Origin: SMTZ1-83 sp048883405
Lineage (GTDB): Archaea; Asgardarchaeota; Thorarchaeia; Thorarchaeales; Thorarchaeaceae
Length of the DNA: 8,612 bases
Direction: 5' to 3'
NCBI GenBank assembly: GCA_048883405.1
Contig: JBHLQS010000120.1
Coordinates: 1 to 8,612 of the forward strand
Made by a program: the position numbers and the translations under genes. Under the pieces are notes generated by a model, which searched no databases, was not told the DNA's origin, and saw only the letters and a program-made list of their open reading frames with translations. Shown piece by piece: positions 1-6,918 of the stretch. Each line of letters begins with the position of its first letter. Within the stretch, counting starts at the first letter, position 1.

Positions 1-150
1 AAGAGCATCTTGGTACTCCTGTGCTGTATTCGGGTCCCCCTTCCCGTCAATCATTAAGAAGTGCATCTCAGGCACATGAACCTCTGATGGCTTCTTCGAT
101 GAAGGCTTGTAGAACTCTTTCAGTACCTTCTTGTGGTCTACCTTCTTCAT
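1..150 (-). CDS. GyrI-like small-molecule-binding domain protein (N-terminal 50 residues, cut by window edge)
   Basis: Reading leftward from ATG at 150, the frame is open for exactly 50 codons to the window edge. It begins MKKVDHKKVLKEFYKPSS and contains VPEMHFLMIDGKGDPN followed by EYQDAL. This is the characteristic beginning of the stand-alone GyrI-like proteins, which usually start MKKxDxKKxLKxLYxPS and have a LMIDGxGDPNT motif. Family members are soluble proteins of about 200 residues with the SOUL/GyrI fold, thought to bind or hydrolyse small amphipathic molecules; the substrate here cannot be told. The gene lies 52 bases downstream of the Fpg-like gene on the same strand, so it may be the last gene of that unit. 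A GGGG tract lies about 9 bases before the ATG. The C-terminal three quarters, including any catalytic Glu, are outside the window. Confidence 0.85.
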   Translation of the reverse strand, partial: MKKVDHKKVLKEFYKPSSKKPSEVHVPEMHFLMIDGKGDPNTAQEYQDAL

Positions 151-202
151 TCTACTGAACCCCGTGTCATTTACACTCGTGGGTTCCTTATGAATTGAAG
201 CA

Positions 203-1042
203 CTACGTCTGGCACTTAGGACAGAGATAAACGTGGCCTCCACCATGAGCAAGCTTCTCTATCGGAGTTCCGCACTTGAGACACGATTGCCCTTTCATAT
301 TGGGCCCCATCAATGCAGTGTAGTTCCCCCTCTTTCCATAGAGGTCAGTGAATTGGTCTTTGCCGCCAAGACGCACTCGCTCTTGCATTGTTCTAACAAT
401 CGCATCATAGAGTGCCTTGACTTGACTACTGCTCAAGTCAGATGCCTTCTTCTTGGGATGTATACCGGCTTGATAGATAACGTCTTGGAATGTGCTGTTC
501 TGAATTCCAACGAGTACGGCCTCCTTTCCCACCAATGCCATTTTGATATTCTTTGAGATTTGAGAAAGCTGCGACTCAAGCCATTTTGAAGTGAACCTCT
601 TCTCAACAGGGGATACCACATCCGAGAAATCCCTACGATAAACATAGTTGTCTTCAAGTGCCTCACTTGAGGCAGCATCTATACTGCCCCATCCCTTGAG
701 CCGCAAAGTGAAAATTGTCCTATCAGAAAAGGCTAGTGTCAGATGGACCTTCTCGGGCAATCTAGTATCATCTTCATGGAATCCAAATATGCCTCCATAT
801 TCCGGTGCCAGAAACATGTTCATCTCATCGTCGAGCAGGATTCTTATACCATTGCCTCGCGAAACGACTGACTGAACTGTTTTCCCCTTCAGTTTGTCAA
901 AGCTATTCAGACTCCTACCGACCATTTTGGACCTCTGTAGCTTCTCTAGTTCATCCAATCTCCAAGAATCAATTTTCTTGCTGACTAGCTCTTTATTCAT
1001 CTGTTTTGCGAGAATAGAAGCTTCAGGCAGCTCAATACTCAA
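203..1042 (-). CDS. Fpg/Nei-family DNA glycosylase homologue lacking the usual catalytic residues
   Basis: This is a formamidopyrimidine-DNA glycosylase-like protein, about 279 residues from a TTG start. It has the three Fpg parts: an N-terminal domain beginning SIELPEA, a helix-two-turn-helix region near residues 170-205 (GIQNSTFQDVIYQAGIHPKK) and a C-terminal zinc finger CLKC-x16-CPKC ending in CQT. Classical Fpg starts MPELPE and uses Pro2 as the Schiff-base nucleophile; here the residue before ELPE is Ile. The Lys of the RRGK motif is Asn (SRGNG), and the zinc-finger Arg before the last Cys pair is Gly (GGGHVYLC). From memory it resembles a divergent Firmicute/archaeal group starting MIELPEA. 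It probably binds DNA, but lyase activity by the standard mechanism is doubtful. A GTG at 1064-1066 would give 287 residues, but the TTG at 1040-1042 has a far better ribosome-binding site and places the start at the family's normal position. The gene begins 16 bases after the DUF3795 stop, so they are probably cotranscribed. Confidence 0.88.
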   Translation of the reverse strand: MSIELPEASILAKQMNKELVSKKIDSWRLDELEKLQRSKMVGRSLNSFDKLKGKTVQSVVSRGNGIRILLDDEMNMFLAPEYGGIFGFHEDDTRLPEKVHLTLAFSDRTIFTLRLKGWGSIDAASSEALEDNYVYRRDFSDVVSPVEKRFTSKWLESQLSQISKNIKMALVGKEAVLVGIQNSTFQDVIYQAGIHPKKKASDLSSSQVKALYDAIVRTMQERVRLGGKDQFTDLYGKRGNYTALMGPNMKGQSCLKCGTPIEKLAHGGGHVYLCPKCQT

Positions 1043-1049
1043 TTTGAAT

Positions 1050-1056
1050 CCCCTCC
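1050..1056 (-). promoter_or_regulatory. Ribosome-binding site fixing the TTG start of the Fpg-like gene
   Basis: On the minus strand GGAGGGG is followed by a 7-base spacer and then TTG at 1042. It lies between the DUF3795 stop (1059-1061) and this TTG. The alternative GTG at 1066 has only a distant GGGG at poor spacing and would put the site inside the coding region. Confidence 0.7.
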
Positions 1057-1058
1057 AA

Positions 1059-2102
1059 TCATACACTCAAGAAGCGCATATCCCCTTTGGAGAAACGAGA
1101 GTATGCCTTTTTCTCATATTCTCGAGTCAACTCATTCGCATAGGCCTTGAAGGCTTTCATTGTGGACTTTCCACCGATTCTGTCTGTGAATGAAATCACC
1201 AATTCCCAGGCAGGTTTATGGGTCTTGGGAACATGGGTCCTTAGGAATCCCATATCGGTTGTCCATTTATCATGCAATTGAATTAGCTCAGCATCTACGC
1301 CAAGATCTCCCAGCATCATGAAATACCTATTCGCCCGAAACTGGGTAGTAAGGGGATCCGTTCCTTTCTTGTGCTCTGCATAGGTGACTCCGTCAATCAA
1401 GAGGTTCTTGCCACCATTTCGAAGCTCACCGTTCAGGATAATTGTCCAAATCAATCTGTATAGGACAGCGCGACGAGCTTTGATTATTCCGGCGCCAGCA
1501 ATCGTGTCTGGATGTTTCAATCCGAATCTCGTGGTTGCCAACGTGGACAGGAAGGTATGGACTGCTTTTAGGTCAGAAGATTTTATTCCTTGAATCTTTG
1601 CGGTCTCTGGATAGTCGACAACTTTCTTGACGGGTATCTCTATTGTTTTCGCTTCAACGATGTCAGCATCGCTGAGAGCAGCCCTAATAACGTCAAGATG
1701 GGATTTCCCTTGGAATGGCTCGATGAATTGCTCATAAGCCTTATCGGGGACCGGCTCACCCAGGCGCTCTGAAGTGCTTTCTCTTGTGATCTCGCCTATA
1801 TGAGCTTCAATCCAATCACAAGGGTATCTTGAGCAATAGGCACAGTTCTGGATTCCATTATGAGTCGTGCAATCTCGCGCCAAGCAACCACGCACAAAGT
1901 TGTGTACACCCACATCTTTAGCAAGCTTCTCATTTGGAGTTTGACATGATTGGCATGGCTTTGCTGTTGGCGTGAAACCTACATACTTCTTCGCGTCATC
2001 GCGGTAGGATTCCCAGCCCTCATCAGAGAGCCTTGAACGCACATAGCAACCCCACGGACAGGTGCCACAATAGTTCCCGCACTTACTAATTACTTGCTCC
2101 AT
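1059..2102 (-). CDS. DUF3795 Cys-rich domain protein with an unrecognised C-terminal domain
   Basis: A 347-residue protein starting at ATG 2102, with GGAAAG just upstream. The first 95 residues hold eleven cysteines: CGNYCGTCPWGC (8-19), CQSC (50-53), C73, C78, CAYC (87-90) and C95. This matches the DUF3795 pattern (xxCGlxCxxCp…C…C..C..C.yyPC), a probable metal-binding domain of unknown function common in archaea and anaerobic bacteria. The stretch GCLARDCTTHNGIQNC is typical of it. DUF3795 proteins are often about 100-150 residues, so residues ~130-347 are an additional region. It is charged, without membrane segments or a motif I recognise, and includes a long predicted helical end (AFKAYANELTREYEKKAYSRF). 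Whether the metal site holds zinc or an Fe-S cluster is not visible. It is first in a leftward unit with the Fpg-like gene and has its own TATA element. The domain call is firm; function is unknown. Confidence 0.85.
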   Translation of the reverse strand: MEQVISKCGNYCGTCPWGCYVRSRLSDEGWESYRDDAKKYVGFTPTAKPCQSCQTPNEKLAKDVGVHNFVRGCLARDCTTHNGIQNCAYCSRYPCDWIEAHIGEITRESTSERLGEPVPDKAYEQFIEPFQGKSHLDVIRAALSDADIVEAKTIEIPVKKVVDYPETAKIQGIKSSDLKAVHTFLSTLATTRFGLKHPDTIAGAGIIKARRAVLYRLIWTIILNGELRNGGKNLLIDGVTYAEHKKGTDPLTTQFRANRYFMMLGDLGVDAELIQLHDKWTTDMGFLRTHVPKTHKPAWELVISFTDRIGGKSTMKAFKAYANELTREYEKKAYSRFSKGDMRFLSV

Positions 2103-2135
2103 TATCTTTCCAACGCAATTTGATAGAACTGCAGG

Positions 2136-2144
2136 GATATAAAC
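2136..2144 (-). promoter_or_regulatory. Archaeal TATA box for the DUF3795/Fpg-like unit
   Basis: The minus strand reads GGAAG-TTTATATCC. TTTATAT is close to the archaeal TATA consensus and is preceded by a purine-rich GGAAG that could act as a BRE. A start site about 25 bases downstream would fall near 2113-2115, leaving a leader of about 12 bases before ATG 2102, which is normal for archaea. Confidence 0.6.
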
Positions 2145-2242
2145 TTCCAGCCTGAGATAACATTACGGTTCCTCTATTCCGTCCAAAGGCGAAAAACCGA
2201 TATCATTGTCCTATCCCTAAGGAAGCAAAGGAAGCCATTAGA

Positions 2243-3097
2243 ATGAGCGAATCTGCTGATGATGCAGCAACCATTGAATCGACAATGGTCGGACCGCTGT
2301 GGGCACGTGCGAAGTATTCCCAGCTTTATCCTGATTTGCTGAGGGACGACCAAGCTATCAAGCTCATTAAACAGGTGAAAAGGGATTATCCTGATTCACA
2401 GGAAGATTTCGATATTCTAGAGAATTTCATTGATGAGCTGCTGGGACTTGCCTTTGTTATCAGAGCTAGAACCTTCGAAGACACGATTGCCGCATTTCTC
2501 CAGAGCAATCCTCATGCTGCAATTGTGAATCTTGGTTGTGGATTAGACACAACTTTTTCTAGAGTTGATAATGGAACTCTGCATTGGTTCGACCTTGATC
2601 TTCCTGATGCAATAGAATATCGTCGGCGACTAATCCCAGAAACTTCACGAAGTAGATGCATTGCGAAATCCATCTTTGATTTCAGTTGGATGGAAGACAT
2701 AGGCTTCAACATTAGTGAGGGTATTCTTATGGTTGCAGGAGGACTCTTTGCCTACTTTGAGGAGAAGGACGTTTCACGATTTTTCAAGGCAATTGCGCAA
2801 AGATTTCCTGGAGGAGAGATCGTCTTTGATAGCAGTTCGTCTCGAGGAAATTGGGTAATCAATAGGCGCTTCAAAAAGCATGGCATTTCGGGGATTGATC
2901 ACAAATTCGATGCAAAGAGTCCAAGCCAAGTGGAGAGCTGGTCTGAGCAACTTGAGGTAATTGACTGGTTTCCCTATTTTTCTCGTGTTAAAATCAATCC
3001 AAAATGGAAACGTCGCACTCGTTTCATCATGAGCCTCAATTCAAAGCTCAGCCTTGCCAAATTCATCCATGTGAGAATCAAGGAGTCCCAACCATAA
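2243..3097 (+). CDS. PPM1/LCMT-type class I SAM-dependent methyltransferase
   Basis: A 284-residue cytosolic methyltransferase of the leucine carboxyl methyltransferase superfamily (LCM/Tcmp-like). Motif I is VNLGCGLDT (95-103), followed by the acidic strand FDLDLPDAIEYRR (116-128), where an Asp should contact SAM ribose. The family's GLFAYF segment (VAGGLFAYFEEKDV, 164-177) and FDSSSSRG (195-202) follow. The N-terminal SQLYPDLLRDDQA and the RARTFED segment before motif I also match the family, in which a residue-rich N-terminal helix forms the lid. Members methylate carboxylates or hydroxyls of small molecules or, in eukaryotes, the C-terminus of PP2A; the acceptor here cannot be inferred. 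ATG 2243 has only a weak upstream GGAAG. The ExoIII gene begins 19 bases after the stop, so the two are probably cotranscribed. Confidence 0.86.
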   Translation: MSESADDAATIESTMVGPLWARAKYSQLYPDLLRDDQAIKLIKQVKRDYPDSQEDFDILENFIDELLGLAFVIRARTFEDTIAAFLQSNPHAAIVNLGCGLDTTFSRVDNGTLHWFDLDLPDAIEYRRRLIPETSRSRCIAKSIFDFSWMEDIGFNISEGILMVAGGLFAYFEEKDVSRFFKAIAQRFPGGEIVFDSSSSRGNWVINRRFKKHGISGIDHKFDAKSPSQVESWSEQLEVIDWFPYFSRVKINPKWKRRTRFIMSLNSKLSLAKFIHVRIKESQP

Positions 3098-3116
3098 GAT
3101 AGAATTGTAGGCTCCA

Positions 3117-3905
3117 ATGCTGATATGGACGGTCATTTTGAAGATAGTATCCTGGAATGTCAATGGAATTCGGGCATGCCTCAAGAAAGGCCTTCTTGAT
3201 TTCATTCAGAATGAAAATGCTGATGTCTACTGTTTTCAAGAAACCAAATCATCAACTGGAATGGATGATATAGCACCTCTGGCACTTAGCGAATATGAGC
3301 AGCATTGGCATCACGCAGCGAAAAAGGGATATAGTGGCACTATGAGTCTCACAAGAGAGCCACCTATCTCCGTTTTCAGAGGGATAGACAAGAAGGGATT
3401 TGACACTGAAGGTCGTGCCCTTACGCTGGAATATAACAAGTTCTATCTTGTGAACGCGTATTTCCCAAATGCAGGTCGTACGCTTGAAAGACTGGACTTC
3501 AAATTGGATTTCAATGCCAGATTACTTAGATATGTCCAAGGACTCCGGAAAGATAAAGGCGTCATTATAACTGGCGACTTCAATGTTTCACATAAGGAAA
3601 TAGACATTGCAAGACCCAAGAACAATCATGGTCATGCAGGATTCACTGATGAAGAAAGAGCCTGGTTTGATCAGATGCTTTCCAAAGGATACGTTGACAC
3701 ATTCAGAGAGTATACTCAGGAAGGAGGCCACTTTACATGGTGGTCATACCTTCACAACGCCAGAGCCAAGAACATTGGATGGCGATTGGATTATTTCGTA
3801 ATAAACGCAGAATTCGATGCTCAATTAGTAGGAAGCGACATCCTAAGCGAGGTCTATGGTTCTGACCACTGCCCCATAAGAATTGAGCTCAGTTTCAAAG
3901 GATGA
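3117..3905 (+). CDS. xth: Exodeoxyribonuclease III / AP endonuclease (Xth family)
   Basis: Mg-dependent base-excision-repair nuclease that cuts DNA 5' to abasic sites and has 3'-5' exonuclease and 3'-phosphodiesterase activity. All signature residues of the endonuclease/exonuclease/phosphatase fold are present: SWNVNG (Asn14, like E. coli Asn7), CFQETK (Glu42), NAYFPNAG (Tyr115), TGDFNV (Asp154 and Asn156), WRLDYF near residue 220 and the C-terminal SDHCP (Asp250, His251). Length is 262 residues from ATG 3117. An in-frame TTG at 3138-3140 would start the protein at KIVSWNVNG, the usual family N-terminus (255 residues), so the true start may be that TTG; neither has a clear ribosome-binding site. 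It follows the methyltransferase closely and converges on the winged-helix gene with only 21 bases between stops. Confidence 0.95.
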   Translation: MLIWTVILKIVSWNVNGIRACLKKGLLDFIQNENADVYCFQETKSSTGMDDIAPLALSEYEQHWHHAAKKGYSGTMSLTREPPISVFRGIDKKGFDTEGRALTLEYNKFYLVNAYFPNAGRTLERLDFKLDFNARLLRYVQGLRKDKGVIITGDFNVSHKEIDIARPKNNHGHAGFTDEERAWFDQMLSKGYVDTFREYTQEGGHFTWWSYLHNARAKNIGWRLDYFVINAEFDAQLVGSDILSEVYGSDHCPIRIELSFKG

Positions 3906-3926
3906 CAACTCAGCAAATGCCTGGAG

Positions 3927-4382
3927 TCATGTCAATTTCAGTTTCCATAGCCGAATCGTTTCCCACCATGCAAAGAGTGCTCCAACTGAGCCAATAGCAA
4001 GAGCAATGAACTTGTCATAGAGTCCCGGTCTAGGATTCAGGAAACTTATCGCAAGATAAGCTAGCGTCGCCATTGTGAAGAAGATGGCCACAAACATGTA
4101 GCGTGGAAGAAACCTTCCCCGAAAGCCGATGAAATTTCTAAGGACTCCAACTTTGACAACTCGGCTAACCTCGTACGAATTGTCCGGGAGCTTCTCAACT
4201 AGCTCCAAAGAAACTAGCTTAGATAGATGATGACTCGCTACTGAAGGACTGGACATGCCCAGCGCCCTCTGTACTTCTCTGACACCCACTGCCTCATTTT
4301 GAGACAACATCAACCAGTAGACTCTGAGTGTGTTTCCTCTAAGTTCTGGATCGAGAAAGGTTTCCTCATTTTTATCTGACAA
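3927..4382 (-). CDS. Membrane-tethered winged-helix transcriptional regulator
   Basis: A 151-residue protein from a TTG start at 4382, the only usable start in frame; GGTGG lies about 4 bases upstream on the minus strand. Residues ~15-75 form an ArsR/MarR-like winged helix: helix NTLRVYWLMLSQ, then VREVQRALGM, recognition helix SPSVASHHLSKL, and a short wing VEKLPDNSYEV. Two hydrophobic helices follow at about 93-114 and 123-142, separated by NPRPGLYDK, and the protein ends with a basic tail (RLWKLKLT). The DNA-binding domain should face the cytoplasm. Such wHTH plus two-helix proteins recur in archaea, but their signals are largely unknown. The gene is divergent from the DUF3160 gene across a 143-base gap, making that gene and itself the likeliest targets. 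It converges on the ExoIII gene. Confidence 0.8.
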   Translation of the reverse strand: MSDKNEETFLDPELRGNTLRVYWLMLSQNEAVGVREVQRALGMSSPSVASHHLSKLVSLELVEKLPDNSYEVSRVVKVGVLRNFIGFRGRFLPRYMFVAIFFTMATLAYLAISFLNPRPGLYDKFIALAIGSVGALFAWWETIRLWKLKLT

Positions 4383-4416
4383 TTGCCACCACGCACATTG
4401 GGTCTTCGCTTTCTTC

Positions 4417-4426
4417 AGATTAATCT
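4417..4426. promoter_or_regulatory. Perfect palindrome AGATTAATCT upstream of the winged-helix gene
   Basis: A 10-bp perfect palindrome, 34-44 bases before the TTG start at 4382. This spacing suits either an AT-rich core promoter element of the leftward gene or an autoregulatory operator. It is short enough to occur by chance. Confidence 0.3.
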
Positions 4427-4493
4427 CTTCTTCCTTGTCAGCACCGAATGCAAAACTCTGTTCTAAAGTATGGACAGGGTGTTCTATTCCATG

Positions 4494-4504
4494 GTACTAA
4501 GTAC
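4494..4504. promoter_or_regulatory. Perfect palindrome GTACT-A-AGTAC upstream of the DUF3160 gene
   Basis: An 11-bp dyad with perfect 5-bp arms, ending 21 bases before ATG 4526. It occupies the place where the core promoter of the rightward gene should lie, so a protein bound there could block transcription. It differs in sequence from the palindrome on the other side of this gap. The 4383-4525 interval otherwise shows no gene and no clear TATA box. Confidence 0.3.
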
Positions 4505-4525
4505 ATCTGAGCCTAGTAAAGGGAC

Positions 4526-6784
4526 ATGCTTCAAGTCATTGCGAGAGCTATTGATCGAGATATTAGGAGGAAGATGTTTGCCGGAGGGCTAGTATCAGCG
4601 CTTTTGGCTGTTAGTCTTGTGGGCACAATTGGTTATCTAGGTGGTGCTTTTGGTCCATTTGGAGTGCTTTCTCATCCTAATGAACCAGTCTACACAATCG
4701 ACAACATTGTGATTAGCGACTTTGCAGACTTCCAGCCACATGAAGAGCCGTTCATACCAAACGCGCCATTATATTCCGTTGATCCCGGTCTTTCCAATGT
4801 TGCTGGCTATGGATTGATCGAAACCATTCCTGCAGATTTGCTTCTCCAGATAGAATACAATGGTTTTGCTGCGGCCACTCAGACGGAATACACGCAAATC
4901 CATGAGATATTGGAATTGAACGAGGAGCAATCAATTCCAAGCTTTGTGTCTTCAGACACTGTGCTTCACGCGTTCCATGTTCTTTATGACCTGGCTCTTA
5001 GGGAAGTTGAAGTCTACTCTTTCTGGGATCTTCTTGGTAATCTGACATCCTCAATGCTGGACTCATCCTTTAACCAATACTTAGCAGCTCCTGAAGGCAG
5101 ATGGAAGGATGCTGCTTTGAGAAACATGATGTTCTTCACAGTCGCTCTTAAGCTCATCGACAGCAACTATATGATTCCTCCAGCATTCCCATTTCAGGTT
5201 GACATCGAGGTTGCTAAGGTGCTCTCCCTGATTGAAGCGCACGATACAATATCGGATGAATGGTTCCAAGAATACCGAGAAGACTTCACTCAATTCGTGC
5301 CACGGGGACATTACACGCGCAGTGAAACCCTTGAGCGTTACTTCAAAGCAATGATGTGGTATGGAAGAGTTTCTCTGCGTCTGCAGCCTGACCTTCCAGA
5401 ATTGCCCAATGACAAGGGTATGGACAATACTGCTCAGGCAATTCTCATCTCTTTAGCCCTCATGGATGAGATTTCTACCATGCCGGCTGGCATTACAGGA
5501 TATGACCTCTGGGACTCAATCTATGAGCCCACAGTCTTCTTCGTGGGTGCAGCTGACGACCTACTGCCAACCGAATATCTGGAGTTGATTCAGAGTATCT
5601 ATGGTTCGGAAATCACCATTCCTGACCTTGATGATGATGTTCTTCTAGAGAATTTCATTGATGCTGCTCTGGAGTTACGAGAACCAGCAATCTTGGGTCA
5701 TCCTGTTCCGGATACACTGACCTTAACCCAGACCATGGGACTTCGGTTCATGGGGCAGAGGTACATCCCAGATAGCTACATCCTGGGGCAACTAGTCTAC
5801 AAGAATGTAGGAACCTTGGCGAATCCAAGACTCATGCCTATGGGCCTTGATGTCATGGCTGCTCTGGGCTCTGATAGAGCTTGGAAACTCCTTGAGCCCG
5901 AGAAGGTCTATGCGAACTATGAATCGCAGATGAACATGCTCTGGGACATGGTGGGCAATATCACCGAGGCTGAATGGACAAGCAACCTATACTATCTATG
6001 GTTGTACTCTCTTCTACCCCTTCTATCCGATCCGGGGGAAGGCTATCCTTTCTTTATGCAGAGTGAAGCGTGGGTAGACAAGCAGCTATCCACAGCGTTG
6101 GGTTCATGGGCTGAGCTCAGGCATGATACAATTCTCTACGCAAAACAATCCTATACCTGGGAGTTGACAGGTATCCCCGATGTTGTTAAGGGATACGTAG
6201 AACCAGTCCCGCAAGTATATGCGCGTCTGGCCTCTTTGTGCAAGATGATGATAGATGGCTTAGACTCTAGAAGCCTTCTATCAGACATGATTGATACCAA
6301 GCTCAACAAGCTATACGATCTTCTGCTTGATTTGCAGACCATATCTATCAAGGAATTGGAGGGCACTCCTCTAACCTCAGAAGAATTCCACCTCATTGGT
6401 GGTAGCGGCAAGATTCTTGGTGATATCGTAGCACTACCCCGAAACGACCAATTCATATCTGATGCTGATGATGACATGGCTGTTATCGCAGACGTGCACA
6501 CCGATCCAAACGAGGGAGAAGTTCTTGAAGAGGCTATAGGGAGACCAATGGTCATCTATGTTGCTATTATTGTGGATGGACAGGTCATTCTCACAAGAGG
6601 CGGCATCTTCTCATACTACGAATTCACTTGGCCAATGGATGATCGGCTTACAGACGAGGCTTGGCAAGATATGCTCACACAAGGTGAGGCGCCACCACTA
6701 CCATCTTGGACTGCAAGTTTTGTGAGTAGCTCCGAGGTCACTTTGCTTGCAACAAATACACTCACCTCCAAGGAATCAGATTAG
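4526..6784 (+). CDS. DUF3160 protein, secreted or membrane-anchored
   Basis: A 752-residue protein. The basic N-terminus (RAIDRDIRRK) is followed by a hydrophobic segment at ~18-40 (GLVSALLAVSLVGTIGYLGG), acting as signal peptide or N-terminal anchor; there is no further membrane helix and no lipobox Cys. The rest is an extracytoplasmic, mainly helical, acidic DUF3160 domain. Family-type stretches are SFVSSDTVLHAFHVLYD (139-155), RYFKAMMWYGR (271-281), MGQRYIPDSYI (409-419), GSWAELRHDTILYAKQSY (526-543), DPNEGEVLEEAIGRP (640-654) and RGGIFSYYEF (671-680). Length is usual for the family. Biochemical function is unknown; the conserved His and acidic residues might bind metal or a ligand. Start choice: ATG 4526 gives a normal basic n-region; ATG 4574, preceded by AGGAGG at only 3 bases, would give a 736-residue form with almost no n-region. 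It is divergent from a membrane-tethered regulator, its probable controller. Confidence 0.85.
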   Translation: MLQVIARAIDRDIRRKMFAGGLVSALLAVSLVGTIGYLGGAFGPFGVLSHPNEPVYTIDNIVISDFADFQPHEEPFIPNAPLYSVDPGLSNVAGYGLIETIPADLLLQIEYNGFAAATQTEYTQIHEILELNEEQSIPSFVSSDTVLHAFHVLYDLALREVEVYSFWDLLGNLTSSMLDSSFNQYLAAPEGRWKDAALRNMMFFTVALKLIDSNYMIPPAFPFQVDIEVAKVLSLIEAHDTISDEWFQEYREDFTQFVPRGHYTRSETLERYFKAMMWYGRVSLRLQPDLPELPNDKGMDNTAQAILISLALMDEISTMPAGITGYDLWDSIYEPTVFFVGAADDLLPTEYLELIQSIYGSEITIPDLDDDVLLENFIDAALELREPAILGHPVPDTLTLTQTMGLRFMGQRYIPDSYILGQLVYKNVGTLANPRLMPMGLDVMAALGSDRAWKLLEPEKVYANYESQMNMLWDMVGNITEAEWTSNLYYLWLYSLLPLLSDPGEGYPFFMQSEAWVDKQLSTALGSWAELRHDTILYAKQSYTWELTGIPDVVKGYVEPVPQVYARLASLCKMMIDGLDSRSLLSDMIDTKLNKLYDLLLDLQTISIKELEGTPLTSEEFHLIGGSGKILGDIVALPRNDQFISDADDDMAVIADVHTDPNEGEVLEEAIGRPMVIYVAIIVDGQVILTRGGIFSYYEFTWPMDDRLTDEAWQDMLTQGEAPPLPSWTASFVSSSEVTLLATNTLTSKESD

Positions 6785-6799
6785 TCACGGCGAGGAAGA

Positions 6800-6839
6800 T
6801 GGCGAGGGGACGCGGGAAATCGTAGGCGTTCTCTCGCCA
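6800..6839 (+). terminator. 14-bp hairpin in the 3' region of DUF3160 mRNA
   Basis: TGGCGAGGGGACGC at 6800-6813 pairs with GCGTTCTCTCGCCA at 6826-6839: 14 consecutive pairs, two of them G-U (6807/6832 and 6809/6830), with a 12-base loop. It starts 16 bases after the DUF3160 stop. In the minus-strand transcript the two G-U pairs become A-C mismatches, so the structure belongs to the rightward RNA. No U-tract follows, so an RNA-stabilising or processing element is as likely as a terminator. Confidence 0.55.
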
Positions 6840-6866
6840 CATAAGATGCGACTTCATCCAACACAC

Positions 6867-6887
6867 AGGGGTCTTCGATACACCCCT
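6867..6887. repeat. Hairpin AGGGGT / ACCCCT in the convergent gap
   Basis: Perfect 6-bp inverted repeat with a 9-base loop (cttcgatac), 83 bases after the DUF3160 stop. It is the second hairpin of the 163-base convergent gap (6785-6947). That gap holds no credible gene; short frames there have no family resemblance and no ribosome-binding site. Confidence 0.35.
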
Positions 6888-6918
6888 CCACTGGTACAAG
6901 GATTGATGATGCCATCTA

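Noticed and set aside
164..183. Small stem GTGT/ACAC with flanking CCC/GGG between the Fpg-like and GyrI-like genes
   Set aside because: Only 4 bp continuous with a bulge; no U-tract; likely chance.
433..678. 81-codon minus-strand frame inside the Fpg-like gene
   Set aside because: Same strand, other frame of a gene with clear domain motifs; no start signal of its own.
1384..1772. Two short plus-strand frames opposite the DUF3795 gene
   Set aside because: Antisense to a gene with a clear domain; no independent support.
2218..2238. Direct repeat GGAAGC-AAAGGAAGCC upstream of the methyltransferase
   Set aside because: Two short purine-rich copies next to a start codon are adequately explained by ribosome-binding-site-like composition.
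6151..6555. 134-codon minus-strand frame inside DUF3160
   Set aside because: Antisense to a strongly supported coding region; Ser/Pro/Arg-rich composition is typical of an antisense shadow.
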